This document shows, piece by piece, positions 34,856 to 44,016 of a stretch of 64,000 nt of DNA. The translations under genes were made by a program, and so were the position numbers. Position 1 is the stretch's first letter, and each line of letters begins with the position of its first letter. The stretch covers positions 62,001-126,000 of the forward strand of contig JAPDHM010000002.1 in assembly GCA_030704425.1 (NCBI GenBank), written 5' to 3'. This DNA comes from Rhodobacteraceae bacterium IMCC1909 (GTDB taxonomy: Bacteria; Pseudomonadota; Alphaproteobacteria; Rhodobacterales; Rhodobacteraceae). Under the pieces are notes generated by a model. The model was not told the origin of the DNA and did no database searches. It saw only the letters and a list, made by a program, of their open reading frames with translations.

Positions 34856-34927
34856 TTTTGGGCAATCCCCGATCTGTGTTGATGAAACGAGAAATTTTTA
34901 TAGATATTAATCAGATTGGTGCTGTTT

Positions 34928-34939
34928 GGTGCTGTCAGA
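34928..34939. repeat. A-family IS inverted-repeat relic
   Basis: GGTGCTGTCAGA equals the A-family left repeat and sits at the break of the integrase fragment. Nothing else of the IS remains nearby. Confidence 0.4.
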
Positions 34940-35289
34940 TACTTATCAATGACGATTATATAATCACGAAAGCTCTTCTTACCCACGCCATTATCTAGCT
35001 GTTGCTGCATGGTAGCACGGCACAATGCAGCCACATCTGCAAAGCGTTTGGAGATCACAGGCAACCCGTTTTTTTGCCTAAATCTACAGTCTAAATAGGT
35101 TTCACGAGCCGCTGCCACAGCATCATTTAAAATCCGTTTCTTTGAGCTCACACGGACCTGTCGCCCGTCCAATGTAAATGCAATTTGCCAGACTTTGCTG
35201 TGCTTGCGTTTAAAAAGACGAACCTCACTATCCATCAACGTGGGTGTATTTGGGTTCAATTTGGGCACTATCAACACCGTGTTTAACAC
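34940..35289 (-). pseudogene. Integrase N-terminal fragment
   Basis: The start of a tyrosine recombinase gene from 35289. The protein LFKRKHSKVWQIAFTLDGRQ and FADVAALCRATMQQQL through KKSFRDYIIVIDKYL is an N-terminal and core-binding segment. Homology ends at about 34940, exactly where an IS-end-like GGTGCTGTCAGA begins (34928-34939). The catalytic domain is missing. The open frame runs on to 34819 but is not homologous. Confidence 0.65.
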
Positions 35290-35920
35290 TCAGATTCTGA
35301 ACTAGAAAAAGTCAGAAAGCTAAAAAAACTGTGCTATAGGTGTGCTACGCACAAACTGCGTCAACCGAAAAATTAAGTAACTGATTATATTAGAAGTTTG
35401 TCAGCAGCACAGGGACTTGAAACCCAGACACGCGGATTATGATGGAATGTGGCATAATTTAAACACATGAAAACATGTAATTAAAACACTTTAATTATGA
35501 TGTGTTAATAAATGCGCTGAACCCTAACGCACAGAGTGCAGAAACTCCCTGATCAACACTCACAACCTGCCTCAAAATCTGTATGGCGTCCAGCACATCA
35601 TGTTGCGATAACTACCTATAAAGTCGCCCTGCCCGCTTCAAGTGGTCTTATGTGATGGTGCCTAAATGCGGAAATTATGTCAAATTATGCAAAAATCTTA
35701 TGTTAAATTATGCAAAAATGAAGGCACGATATGCAGTAAATTACGAATTTCAGATTTGTTCGAAAGGCAAAAAATTGCTTATTATCGAAAGTAGAATTAA
35801 ATTTATTGCCAACATTCGGAAAGTATCGCTTTGATAGTACAAGGCGGGCAAAAACACCGTCGAAACGAGCAGAAATCGACCTAAGGCTTTCCTTTCTCCC
35901 GCGGGAAGCCTTTATTTTTG
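35290..35920. other. AT-rich gene-free stretch with repeats and a terminator
   Basis: No gene is supported. A trace of an A-family IS end (CCCTGCCCGCTTCAAGTGG) lies at about 35627-35645. AAATTATG occurs at 35672, 35682 and 35705, the last two within a perfect 15-bp repeat AAATTATGCAAAAAT. A terminator-like hairpin closes the stretch at 35883-35919. Confidence 0.5.
35883..35919 (+). terminator. Orphan intrinsic terminator
   Basis: AAGGCTTTCC pairs with GGGAAGCCTT (one mismatch) and is followed by TATTTTT. No gene precedes it on the plus strand, so it serves either a small RNA or a gene that has since been lost. Confidence 0.5.
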
Positions 35921-36140
35921 GTAGCTCCACCAAAACCGAACCGTTTCATGACAAATATCGATGCCACGTTCATGCAAGATGTCTTCCACCTGACGAAAGC
36001 TCAATGGCTAACGTATGTAATACATCACTGCCAATCGGATGATTTCAGGTGAAGTCTTGAAGTATTTGAAGGGATAGCTTGTTGTCATTTAACAAAAATA
36101 CGGACCGACCGCGAAACCGTCAAGTTTGTCTGACAACACC
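35921..36140 (-). mobile_element. B-family IS remnant, copy B2
   Basis: About 220 bp matching the transposase-start end of copy B1, from ACCAAAACCGAACCGTTTC to the right inverted repeat TTTGTCTGACAACACC. The remaining two thirds of the element are absent. The transposase start (TTGTTGTCATTTAAC) is recognisable but the reading frame is broken. Confidence 0.75.
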
Positions 36141-36231
36141 GACACATGACCGCAACCTGCAAACATCAAAGTCACTAAAATTAACCCTTGCATAAAAGGA
36201 GTCGTCCACGCATGACAGTGCCATAAGATTT

Positions 36232-37263
36232 CTATTCTTGGCGTATCGAATTTTCCCAATTGCGCAAGAAGGCTTGTCGCTTCAAACGATCCAAAAACAC
36301 CAACAATCCCGGGCCCAGACGAATGGGGCGCAGCGCCTTTTGTTTGTCGGATGCACCATCAAAAACTGATGGCAAGCCAGTTGTTTCGACCAAGCTTTCC
36401 TGAGTTGGTTTAGATAATAGAAAATCTATCATGCGCCCAGCAACATCCGGATATTGCGCGTTTTGCGGAATAAATGCGGTGCGCATCATCACCGTCACAT
36501 AATCTTGCATCGGCACAATCGTGATGCCCGGTTCATGCGCCAGCCGATTTTCCGCATAAGAGCCCAGCACATTATAAGCCAGCGCCAAACGACCTTGGTA
36601 AACGTCGTCGATCATTGCCCCGGAACAACAATAAAGCTGGGTGTTAAGACGGCCCATCACCTCGGTCAAACGCCAAAAACTGTCAGTATTGCGGCTATCT
36701 TGTGTAGCAAACAAATACCCAAGGCCCGAGGTGCGCACGTCATAAGTGCCGATGCGTTGATCGAAAATCTCTGGATGCACGCGCAACAAATCGATCAGCT
36801 GTTCACGGTTTTTTGGTATTTCCAATCCTGCAAAAAGCGCGTCCGAAATAACCAAAGCCGCAGGTTCTTGGGTAAAAGAAAACAGCTGGTCCTGCCATTG
36901 AGCCCACCCCGGAAGTTGCGCGGTTTGGGACGAAACGTACCGTTGTGCAAACCCGTCATTGACCAGTTTGGTTTGCAAATCCATGGCCGATGAAATCACC
37001 AGATCAAAAGGCGCACCCTCCTCATAAATTGCCGCCATTACCTCGGTGCTACTGGCCACAGTATAATCAACCGTGATCCCTTGATTGATTGATTGAAACG
37101 TACGGATCAATGGATCAAAGGCGGCGATGTCGGCGGTTGAGATCACCCTTATGGTTTGCGTGGGCATGGGTGCCGTATAAATGCGGTGATCCTCGACCTC
37201 AAAAGCGAAACTTGCGTGAAAAGAACTTAAAATCATACCAATGGTAAATAAAGTGACACGCAT
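36232..37263 (-). CDS. Periplasmic binding protein associated with TctDE
   Basis: A 343-residue extracellular solute-binding protein (ABC iron/sulfate type). Signal peptide MRVTLFTIGMILSSFHASFA, then TIRVISTADIAAFDPLIRTF and YTVASSTEVMAAIYEEGAPFDLVISSAMDLQ. Its gene overlaps tctE by 31 bp and there are no permease genes beside it, so it likely acts as an accessory ligand sensor for the TctE kinase rather than as part of a transporter. A CC pair (YCCSGAMIDD) in the mature part is unusual. Confidence 0.75.
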   Translation of the reverse strand: MRVTLFTIGMILSSFHASFAFEVEDHRIYTAPMPTQTIRVISTADIAAFDPLIRTFQSINQGITVDYTVASSTEVMAAIYEEGAPFDLVISSAMDLQTKLVNDGFAQRYVSSQTAQLPGWAQWQDQLFSFTQEPAALVISDALFAGLEIPKNREQLIDLLRVHPEIFDQRIGTYDVRTSGLGYLFATQDSRNTDSFWRLTEVMGRLNTQLYCCSGAMIDDVYQGRLALAYNVLGSYAENRLAHEPGITIVPMQDYVTVMMRTAFIPQNAQYPDVAGRMIDFLLSKPTQESLVETTGLPSVFDGASDKQKALRPIRLGPGLLVFLDRLKRQAFLRNWENSIRQE

Positions 37264-38624
37264 GCGCCGCCTCCTTTGGTGTCTGTATTATTGTTAATTT
37301 TGACACGTCCGCCATGGGCACGGGCAACCTCATCAACAATGGTCAAACCAAGACCAGAACCAACAATGTCATTGACGTTTGTGCCGCGTTTAAATCGCTG
37401 TAAATGGTCGCTCAAATTAGCACCGGCAAAACCTCGGCCTTGATCGGCAAAACTGATAATGTGGTTATGAGCATCACGACCGATAGCAACCGTGATGTCA
37501 CTTTCGGAGAACGAATATTTTATTGCATTGTCCAAGATATTTCGCAATGCGTTTTGCAACAGGATCGGGTCACCATCAAAGCCGAAATCGCCGCCCTGAT
37601 CCTGCGTTATTATTGAAATATCCTTTAGTTCCGCCGTGGGCGACAGGCGCTCAACGGTTTCTGCCGTCAATTTTCGCAAATCTACCGCCTCGGTTTGAAG
37701 CTGATCGGCTCGGAAAGTCACCATCGCGTGATCCAACAGTTGCCCAGCCGACCGCGAGCTTTCATCAATGGCGCGGATCATTTCCCGCAAGGCCGTTTTG
37801 TTTTTGGATTTTTCTAATCCGCGGTGGATCACCTCGGCTTGTGTACGCACCGTCGCCAATGGCGTGCGCACGCGATGCGCGGCTTCGACGATGAAATCCT
37901 CAGACCGGGTAAGGCTGGATTTTAGCCGCGCAATGAACGAATTTAACGCGGTGATTAACGGCACCAATTCCGCCGGTGCCTGTGTTTGAACCGCGCGTAG
38001 ATCGCTGGGTCCGCGGCGGGTCACAGCGCCGGCTACACGATTGAGCGGCGCAAGTGCGCTGTGGGCGGCCCACAGGCTAAGCCCCGCGGCAACGAAGAAA
38101 AAAACGATGCCAATTGCCACCGCCCAAAGCGTGATGCGCGACGATATTTGTACCAGCCCAAGACGGGTCTGCGCCACGACGGTGCGCACCAATGCCTGTT
38201 GGCTTTGGCTGCCAACTAGGCGTGTTACAACCACGGCGCGGACCTGTTCACCGCGATACTCAAAGGTGGAAAATTCCGGCTGATTAGGCACGGCCAGCGC
38301 CGCTTTGGCCACAAGATCATCATAGCCTGTCAAGGTTTCACCATCCACCAACACACGGTAAAACACGCGATCTTCGCTGATAGTACCCAACATGGACAAC
38401 GCTGAATAAGGCAATTCCAGCCGCACCTGTCCGCCCTCGGCAAAAAGTGCATCGGCAATCGATGTCGCTGAAGCCGCCAAAATATTGTCCTGGGTATCAG
38501 CCGCTGCTCGTTCGGCCATGCCACGTACGATCAAGAACAATACCAGCGACAATAGCAACGCGATCAACGACAATTGGATTACTAAACGCCTCTGCATAGA
38601 ACCTTTTGGCAAAAGGCCCGTCAT
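37233..38624 (-). CDS. tctE: Sensor histidine kinase TctE
   Basis: A 463-residue membrane kinase. Two helices (about 12-30 and 160-185) flank a periplasmic part. A HAMP-like linker is followed by the dimerisation domain with phospho-His in VEAAHRVRTPLATVRTQAE, and the ATPase domain with NALRNILDNAIKY, FADQGRGF and GSGLGLTIVDEV. TctE proteins of this type sense di- or tricarboxylates. Its start overlaps the tctD stop by ATGA. Confidence 0.9.
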   Translation of the reverse strand: MTGLLPKGSMQRRLVIQLSLIALLLSLVLFLIVRGMAERAAADTQDNILAASATSIADALFAEGGQVRLELPYSALSMLGTISEDRVFYRVLVDGETLTGYDDLVAKAALAVPNQPEFSTFEYRGEQVRAVVVTRLVGSQSQQALVRTVVAQTRLGLVQISSRITLWAVAIGIVFFFVAAGLSLWAAHSALAPLNRVAGAVTRRGPSDLRAVQTQAPAELVPLITALNSFIARLKSSLTRSEDFIVEAAHRVRTPLATVRTQAEVIHRGLEKSKNKTALREMIRAIDESSRSAGQLLDHAMVTFRADQLQTEAVDLRKLTAETVERLSPTAELKDISIITQDQGGDFGFDGDPILLQNALRNILDNAIKYSFSESDITVAIGRDAHNHIISFADQGRGFAGANLSDHLQRFKRGTNVNDIVGSGLGLTIVDEVARAHGGRVKINNNTDTKGGGACVSLYLPLV

Positions 38625-39289
38625 GGCCGTGCGACCAAACGATAACCCAAACTGCGCACTGTTTCTATTTCAGCGCCCGTGCCAGCCAGCTTTTTACGAA
38701 GCCGCCCTACATATACTTCGATCGCATTTTCAGAGACATCCTCAGACAGCGAAAACAGACGGTCCATAAGATGGTTCTTGGAAAAAATTTGCGCCGGTGC
38801 GGCAAAAAATATCTCAACCAGCCGTAATTCACGGTTTCGCAAATTCTGAATGTTGTCATTGGCAGTCAAAGTTGCCTCTTGCGGATCTAAAATCACGCCT
38901 GCAAATTCCAGACGATTCTGTGCCGCCCCGCCTTGCCGACGTAAAACAGCGCGACATCTTGCTTCTAATTCGGCGAAATCGAAAGGTTTCGTGACATAAT
39001 CATCGGCGCCCAAATCCAATAATGTTATGCGATCCGAAACTTGCGAGCGGGCTGTCAAAACGATCACAGGCGTTTTGTTTTTGGCCAGCCTGTGCCGCGC
39101 CAAAAAATCGCGACCATCGCCATCGGGCAACATAATATCAAGCAAAATCAGATCGTAATATGTTGTATCGACAAAAGCACTGGCATCATTAAGCCCAGTG
39201 GCGTGATCCACCGCATGACCATCCAATGCAAAACGCTCGCAGACAGCACGAGCCAGTTGGGCATTATCTTCTACCAAGAGAAATCGCAT
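38621..39289 (-). CDS. tctD: Response regulator TctD
   Basis: A 222-residue OmpR-type regulator started at 39289 (MRFLLVEDNAQLARAVCERF). The phospho-acceptor Asp is in YDLILLDIMLPDGDG, with the conserved Thr in VLTARS and Lys in DYVTKPFDF. The C-terminal winged helix ends VRSLGYRLVARP. It is divergent from tctC and should activate tctCBA on carboxylate signals received by TctE. Confidence 0.92.
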   Translation of the reverse strand: MRFLLVEDNAQLARAVCERFALDGHAVDHATGLNDASAFVDTTYYDLILLDIMLPDGDGRDFLARHRLAKNKTPVIVLTARSQVSDRITLLDLGADDYVTKPFDFAELEARCRAVLRRQGGAAQNRLEFAGVILDPQEATLTANDNIQNLRNRELRLVEIFFAAPAQIFSKNHLMDRLFSLSEDVSENAIEVYVGRLRKKLAGTGAEIETVRSLGYRLVARP

Positions 39290-39311
39290 CAATTTCCACT
39301 TTCGTTCATGA

Positions 39312-39327
39312 TGACAGGTTGCTGTCA
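39312..39327. promoter_or_regulatory. Inverted repeat between tctD and tctC
   Basis: TGACAG and CTGTCA form perfect 6-bp arms around GTTG, 23 bp upstream of tctD and 64 bp upstream of tctC. OmpR-type regulators often bind direct repeats, so this could be a TctD site or another regulator's operator. Confidence 0.35.
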
Positions 39328-39390
39328 GCTTTCCTGGTTCTGTTGCCACAATGTGCGGGGAAGCCCGCCTATGTCAAATGGGAGGAACTA

Positions 39391-40359
39391 ATGACAAATC
39401 GCTTTTTCAAAGCGCTGGCAACCGGCGCCGCAATTACTGTTGGTGTGGCTTCTGCTGCATCCGCGGCTGAATGTATCGCCCCAGCAAACCCAGGTGGTGG
39501 TTGGGATTTCACATGCCGTCAAATCGGCAAAATCATGTACGATATTGGTGCTGTTGATAAACCAGTTCAAGTTACCAATATGCCTGGTGCGGGCGGCGGC
39601 TTGGCCTTCAACACAGTTGTAAACGAACGCAACGACGACGCCGATCTAATCATCGCGGCATCCTCTGCTACAACAACACGTCTGGCACAAAATGCTTACG
39701 CTGGTCGCACGGCTGACGAGGTTCGCTTTGTGGGTGCCATCGGAGCTGACCCCGGCATCATTGCGGTTGCGGCTGACAGCCCTTTTAATTCGCTGAAAGA
39801 TCTGGTGGACGCAATCCTTACTGATCCGGGTTCTGTTGCCTTTGCTGGCGGTTCTGCGGTTGGTGGCTTTGATCACTTGAAGCCGTTGATGATTCTGAAA
39901 GAAGCCGGTTTCACCGACATCACCAAAATCAAATATATCGGTGTTGATGGTGGTGCAGATGCGATCACACAAACAGTTGGTGGCTTTACCCAAGCTATGA
40001 CTGGCGACATGTCAGAAGTTGTATCGTTCTTGGCCAATGGTGACATCCGTGTCATTGCGGTCCTTACAGATGAACGAGTGCCAGGTTTTGACGACATCCC
40101 AACGGCAACTGAACAGGGTTACTCAGTTGTGGCTGTGAACTGGCGTGGTCTTTATGTTCCAAAAGGTGTGTCGGACGATACATTCAATTCATGGGCTGAC
40201 AAATTGCAAATGGTTGCAGACAGCGCTGAGTGGAAAGAAGCTATGGCCGCAAATGGTTTAGCGCCATTCACCAAAGTTGGTGGCAACTTCCAAGGTTATG
40301 TTGACGGCCTGGTGGCCGATATCAACGCCATGTCAAAAGAGCTGGGAGTAATTCAGTAA
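39391..40359 (+). CDS. tctC: Tripartite tricarboxylate transporter binding protein TctC
   Basis: A 322-residue periplasmic binding protein. The start at 39391 has GGGAGGAACTA before it; signal peptide MTNRFFKALATGAAITVGVASAASA. The mature start AECIAPANPGGGWDFTCRQIG and VTNMPGAGGGLAFNTVV are the Bug/TctC motifs. It binds a carboxylate and hands it to TctAB. Its stop overlaps the tctB start (TAATG). Confidence 0.92.
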   Translation: MTNRFFKALATGAAITVGVASAASAAECIAPANPGGGWDFTCRQIGKIMYDIGAVDKPVQVTNMPGAGGGLAFNTVVNERNDDADLIIAASSATTTRLAQNAYAGRTADEVRFVGAIGADPGIIAVAADSPFNSLKDLVDAILTDPGSVAFAGGSAVGGFDHLKPLMILKEAGFTDITKIKYIGVDGGADAITQTVGGFTQAMTGDMSEVVSFLANGDIRVIAVLTDERVPGFDDIPTATEQGYSVVAVNWRGLYVPKGVSDDTFNSWADKLQMVADSAEWKEAMAANGLAPFTKVGGNFQGYVDGLVADINAMSKELGVIQ

Positions 40360-40847
40360 TGGCCTCTGACCGAATTTTTGGTTTGGTCACCCTGATCACG
40401 GCGGTCGCGTACATCGCGGCCGCCACTCAGATTCAAACAAACTTTTTCTCAGGCCAGTACCTGCCTAAACTTTTTCCATTTATGATTGGCACCGTGGCGG
40501 CGCTCTCAGCGCTGGTGATGATTTTCAAACCAGACCCAGAACCTGAATGGCCGTCATCCAGAGCTTGGATAAACATGGCCATCGCCGTTGCTGTTCTAGC
40601 GCTATATTCCATTTTTCTAAAACCCCTTGGTTTTATTTTACCAACTGCATTTGCAGCAGGCATCGTCAGCTATCAAATTTCGCCACGCAAGTTACCTGCT
40701 CTATTTTCCGGTGTGGGCTTGTCGTTAGGATTGTTCGTTTTGTTCAAGTTCCTCCTAGGCCTTGGCAACATCGTAGCATACCGCATTCCGACCCCCGCAA
40801 AACTGTGGGAAGCAATTTCAGTTCTTATTCCATTTGTGGGGCACTGA
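40359..40847 (+). CDS. tctB: Tripartite tricarboxylate transporter small subunit TctB
   Basis: A 162-residue protein with four membrane helices and the short conserved loops of TctB (SGQYLPKLFPFMIGT, LKPLGFILPTAFAAGIV). It is the small membrane partner of TctA. It begins one base inside the tctC stop and ends one base before the tctA GTG start. Confidence 0.9.
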   Translation: MASDRIFGLVTLITAVAYIAAATQIQTNFFSGQYLPKLFPFMIGTVAALSALVMIFKPDPEPEWPSSRAWINMAIAVAVLALYSIFLKPLGFILPTAFAAGIVSYQISPRKLPALFSGVGLSLGLFVLFKFLLGLGNIVAYRIPTPAKLWEAISVLIPFVGH

Positions 40848-40848
40848 C

Positions 40849-42354
40849 GTGGATATTCTTGCTAATCTCGCACTTGGTTTTAGCGTTGCATTGTCACCTT
40901 ACACGCTGATGTTGGCTGTATGTGGCTGTTTTCTTGGCACGGTGATCGGTGCGTTGCCGGGCCTTGGCCCATCTAATGGCGTGGCCATTCTGATTCCAAT
41001 CACCTTTACCCTTGGCCTTGATGCAACCAGTGCCTTGGTATTGATGACCTCGGTTTATTACGGCGCCATGTATGGGGGACGAATTTCGTCGATTTTGTTG
41101 AACATCCCGGGCGATGAACCTGCGTTGATGACAACCCTTGATGGGTATCCCATGGCCAAAGCAGGGCGCGCAGGAGACGCATTGGTATTATCAGGCGTTG
41201 CCTCATTTGTAGGAGCGCTCCTAGCCACAATCGGGCTGATGCTTTTGGCCCCTTCCCTAGCGCGTGTCGCTTTTTTATTCGGTCCTGCCGAATATTTCGC
41301 GCTGTATTTATTAGCCTTCTGCACGCTTGGCGGCATGGCATCAAACAATCAGGCCAAATCAGCAATTGCCGCTTGTTTGGGCCTAGGTATTGCAATGATC
41401 GGTGTCGATACCTCATCCGGCTTGCCGCGCCTTACGGGTGGCAATCTGCACCTTTATGACGGTGTTGATTTTCTTGTCGCCATCGTCGGCTTATTTGCTA
41501 TTTCTGAGGTATTCTTGTTTATCGAAAGCCACGGCAAAGGGTCGTCCATCGGTGTAACACTGAACAAAGTGCGCATCCCTTGGGCTGATATCTTTTCCAC
41601 CAAATGGACTATGCTGCGCTCTTCTGGCGTTGGGTTCATTGCAGGCATCTTGCCCGGCGCGGGTGCCTCACTTGGATCGTTTTTGGCCTATACGACGGAA
41701 AAATCCATTGCCGGTGAAAAAGGCGGCTTTGGCACCGGCGTGCCAAAAGGTATCGCCGCACCAGAGGCCGGAAACAATGCAGCTGCTGGTGGTGCCCTGG
41801 TGCCAATGCTAACGTTGGGTGTGCCAGGTTCAGGCACCACCGCGGTTTTGTTGGCACTATTGATGACGTTAAATATCACGCCTGGACCAACGTTATTTAC
41901 CGAACGGCCCGAGGTTGTTTGGGGCCTTATTGCATCATTGTTAATCGCTAACTTTGTTTTGCTGTTGATGAACGTGCCCATGGTCAAAATTTTCGTCAAA
42001 ATCCTGACAGTTCCGGCATGGGTTCTATTGCCCGGCGTAACAATGGTGTCATTCGTAGGCATTTATTCCCTGTCAGGCAGTTACTTTGACCTGCTGATGA
42101 TGGTGGGATTTGGTGTGCTGGGATACATCCTGCGCAAGCTGGATATTCCTACGGTGCCAGTGATCCTTGGCATTCTTCTTGGTGGTAATATGGAAAACGC
42201 TTTACGTCGTGCAATGACATTGTCCGACGGGGATGTCATGTATTTATTCAGCTCACCTATTGCGATAGGTTTTTGGATCGCGGCAATTGCGGGTTTTGTC
42301 GCACCGATGTTTTTGCGTAAAATACTGACAAAACCCCAAGCAATAAAAGGTTAA
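40849..42354 (+). CDS. tctA: Tripartite tricarboxylate transporter large subunit TctA
   Basis: A 501-residue membrane protein with about twelve helices. I choose GTG at 40849 (MDILANLALGFSVALSPYTL), directly after the tctB stop; a TTG at 40834 is possible. The TctA signature VIGALPGLGPSNGVAILIP and the second half-repeat GILPGAGASLGSFLAYTTEK, with LTLGVPGSGTTAVLLALLM, are intact. The transporter is driven by the ion gradient and uses TctC for binding. Confidence 0.93.
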   Translation: MDILANLALGFSVALSPYTLMLAVCGCFLGTVIGALPGLGPSNGVAILIPITFTLGLDATSALVLMTSVYYGAMYGGRISSILLNIPGDEPALMTTLDGYPMAKAGRAGDALVLSGVASFVGALLATIGLMLLAPSLARVAFLFGPAEYFALYLLAFCTLGGMASNNQAKSAIAACLGLGIAMIGVDTSSGLPRLTGGNLHLYDGVDFLVAIVGLFAISEVFLFIESHGKGSSIGVTLNKVRIPWADIFSTKWTMLRSSGVGFIAGILPGAGASLGSFLAYTTEKSIAGEKGGFGTGVPKGIAAPEAGNNAAAGGALVPMLTLGVPGSGTTAVLLALLMTLNITPGPTLFTERPEVVWGLIASLLIANFVLLLMNVPMVKIFVKILTVPAWVLLPGVTMVSFVGIYSLSGSYFDLLMMVGFGVLGYILRKLDIPTVPVILGILLGGNMENALRRAMTLSDGDVMYLFSSPIAIGFWIAAIAGFVAPMFLRKILTKPQAIKG

Positions 42355-42355
42355 T

Positions 42356-43714
42356 ATGACAACACGTGTATTGATCCCCTCTGGTGCCCTTGGCCTGAAC
42401 TATGACCAAGTAGCACTGGACCGTGGCATCGCCATGAAGCCTGACATCATTGCGATCGATGGGGGATCAACCGACAGCGGCCCCGCCTATCTAGGGCGAG
42501 GTGTGTCAAAATATTCCCGTGCATCCACAAAGATCGAATGGCGCGGCTTGATGGAAGCACGAGCAAAGGCAGGTGTACCATTGGTTATAGGCACATCTGG
42601 CACCTGCGGGGCTGACGATGCGGTAGATTGGATGCTGGATATCACGCGTGAAATTGCCAACGAGCTGCGGCAGAGTTTGAAAATCGCAGTGCTGCGCTGT
42701 TCCCAAGATACGGCGGTAATGAGCACAGCTTTTTCCGATGGTCGCATCACCCCCCTGCCCGCCGCGCCAAATGTAACCGCAAACGATTTTGCCACCTGCA
42801 CCAATATCGTCGCACTAGCTGGCGCTGAACAAATCGCCGCAGCACTTGAAACTGACGCCGACATCATAATCGCTGGTCGCACCACAGATACCGCCATTAT
42901 TGCCGCATTGCCCATAATGCGAGGCAATGATGCAGGGGCCGCTTGGCATGGGGCAAAAATCGGCGAATGCGGCGCGCTTTGCGCATCCAACCCGCAATCC
43001 GGCGTAGTTATGGTGGAATTTGACAATGATGGCTTTACTGTGATCCCGCTGGCCGATGGCGCGCATGCCACACCCCATACGGTTTCCGCTCATATGCTTT
43101 ATGAAAATTCTGACCCGTTTATCCTGTATGAACCGGGTGGGCATCTGGATGTAACAGACGCGACCTATGCTGCGCTTGACGATACCCGCGTGCGCGTCAC
43201 AGGCTCAAAATGGGTGCCATCAGATCGTTATACCGTCAAACTAGAGGGCGCGCGACCTGCGGGTTTTCAATGCGTGTTGATGTGCCTGTTGCGCGATGCG
43301 CATTATGTAAAAAATGCGCAGATCTGGGCCAATGACATCATCAGCAAATGTCGCAAAAAGATTATCAGGCGGCTTGGGTTGGTCCCAGAGGAATTTGAAA
43401 TTGAACTGCGCCTGATGGGCCAGAACGCCAGCTTTGGCAAGCTGGAAACCTACGCTGCACAACCCCATGAAATAGGCGTGTTGGCGATTGTCACTGCAAA
43501 ATCCAACGCATTGGCCATGGAAATCGGTCAATTCTTGAACCCCTATTTGCTACACCATCCACTGACACAAGCCGAGGAACAACCCACCTTCGCCTTTCCA
43601 TTTTCACCGGCCGAAATTTCCCGTGGCCAAACTTATGAGTTTTGCCTCAATCACGTCCTGACGCTGGATGATCCAATGAGCGCCTTTCGGCTGGAACAGA
43701 TACAAATTGGCTAA
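42356..43714 (+). CDS. AtuA-family (DUF1446) acyclic terpene utilisation-like protein
   Basis: A 452-residue protein of the AtuA family. It has VLIPSGALGLNYDQVALDRGI, IAIDGGSTDSGPAYLGRG and VIGTSGTCGADDAVDWM at the N-terminus, with IIIAGRTTDTAIIAALP in the middle. AtuA was named in citronellol degradation but its reaction is unknown; the family often accompanies TctCBA or CaiB-type CoA genes. It starts 1 bp after tctA and is followed by an overlapping DUF4387 gene, so it probably processes the imported carboxylate. Confidence 0.85.
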   Translation: MTTRVLIPSGALGLNYDQVALDRGIAMKPDIIAIDGGSTDSGPAYLGRGVSKYSRASTKIEWRGLMEARAKAGVPLVIGTSGTCGADDAVDWMLDITREIANELRQSLKIAVLRCSQDTAVMSTAFSDGRITPLPAAPNVTANDFATCTNIVALAGAEQIAAALETDADIIIAGRTTDTAIIAALPIMRGNDAGAAWHGAKIGECGALCASNPQSGVVMVEFDNDGFTVIPLADGAHATPHTVSAHMLYENSDPFILYEPGGHLDVTDATYAALDDTRVRVTGSKWVPSDRYTVKLEGARPAGFQCVLMCLLRDAHYVKNAQIWANDIISKCRKKIIRRLGLVPEEFEIELRLMGQNASFGKLETYAAQPHEIGVLAIVTAKSNALAMEIGQFLNPYLLHHPLTQAEEQPTFAFPFSPAEISRGQTYEFCLNHVLTLDDPMSAFRLEQIQIG

Positions 43715-44012
43715 TCTTGGCGAAATAGTACAAAAAGTACGATCCAAAAATGCAGGCCCATTTTGGTTAACGGTCGATATCTTCTGCGGCACACCTCATG
43801 CCTATGAACATGTAATCGCAAGGCTTTCTAGCGCTACTGTCGCCAAAGCATTTGGTATGAACACCCAAGATATCAAGCGTTTTGACATTGCCGACTTACA
43901 TGTGGTGAAATTCAGTCTGCCCCGCCCCCATGTGCAAGGTTCAACCCTTGATCCCGACATGCACGGCGCCTCTTGGGCAGCGTTGCTTGCCGAATTGCCG
44001 CTGGAAAACTGA
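43707..44012 (+). CDS. DUF4387 protein, partner of the AtuA-like protein
   Basis: A 101-residue protein. The conserved start (LGEIVQKVRSKNAGPFWLTVDIFC) and HVVKFSLPRPHVQGSTLDPDMHGASWAALL match DUF4387. It begins at TTG (43707) inside the AtuA-like gene, an overlap of 8 bp. In many genomes AtuA and DUF4387 occur as neighbours or fused, so they likely form a complex. A B-family IS begins 4 bp after its stop. Confidence 0.85.
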   Translation: MANLGEIVQKVRSKNAGPFWLTVDIFCGTPHAYEHVIARLSSATVAKAFGMNTQDIKRFDIADLHVVKFSLPRPHVQGSTLDPDMHGASWAALLAELPLEN

Positions 44013-44016
44013 CGTA

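Noticed and set aside
35652-35834. 60-codon AT-rich frame
   Set aside because: Low-complexity Lys/Tyr-rich text without homology; it covers the AAATTATG repeats.
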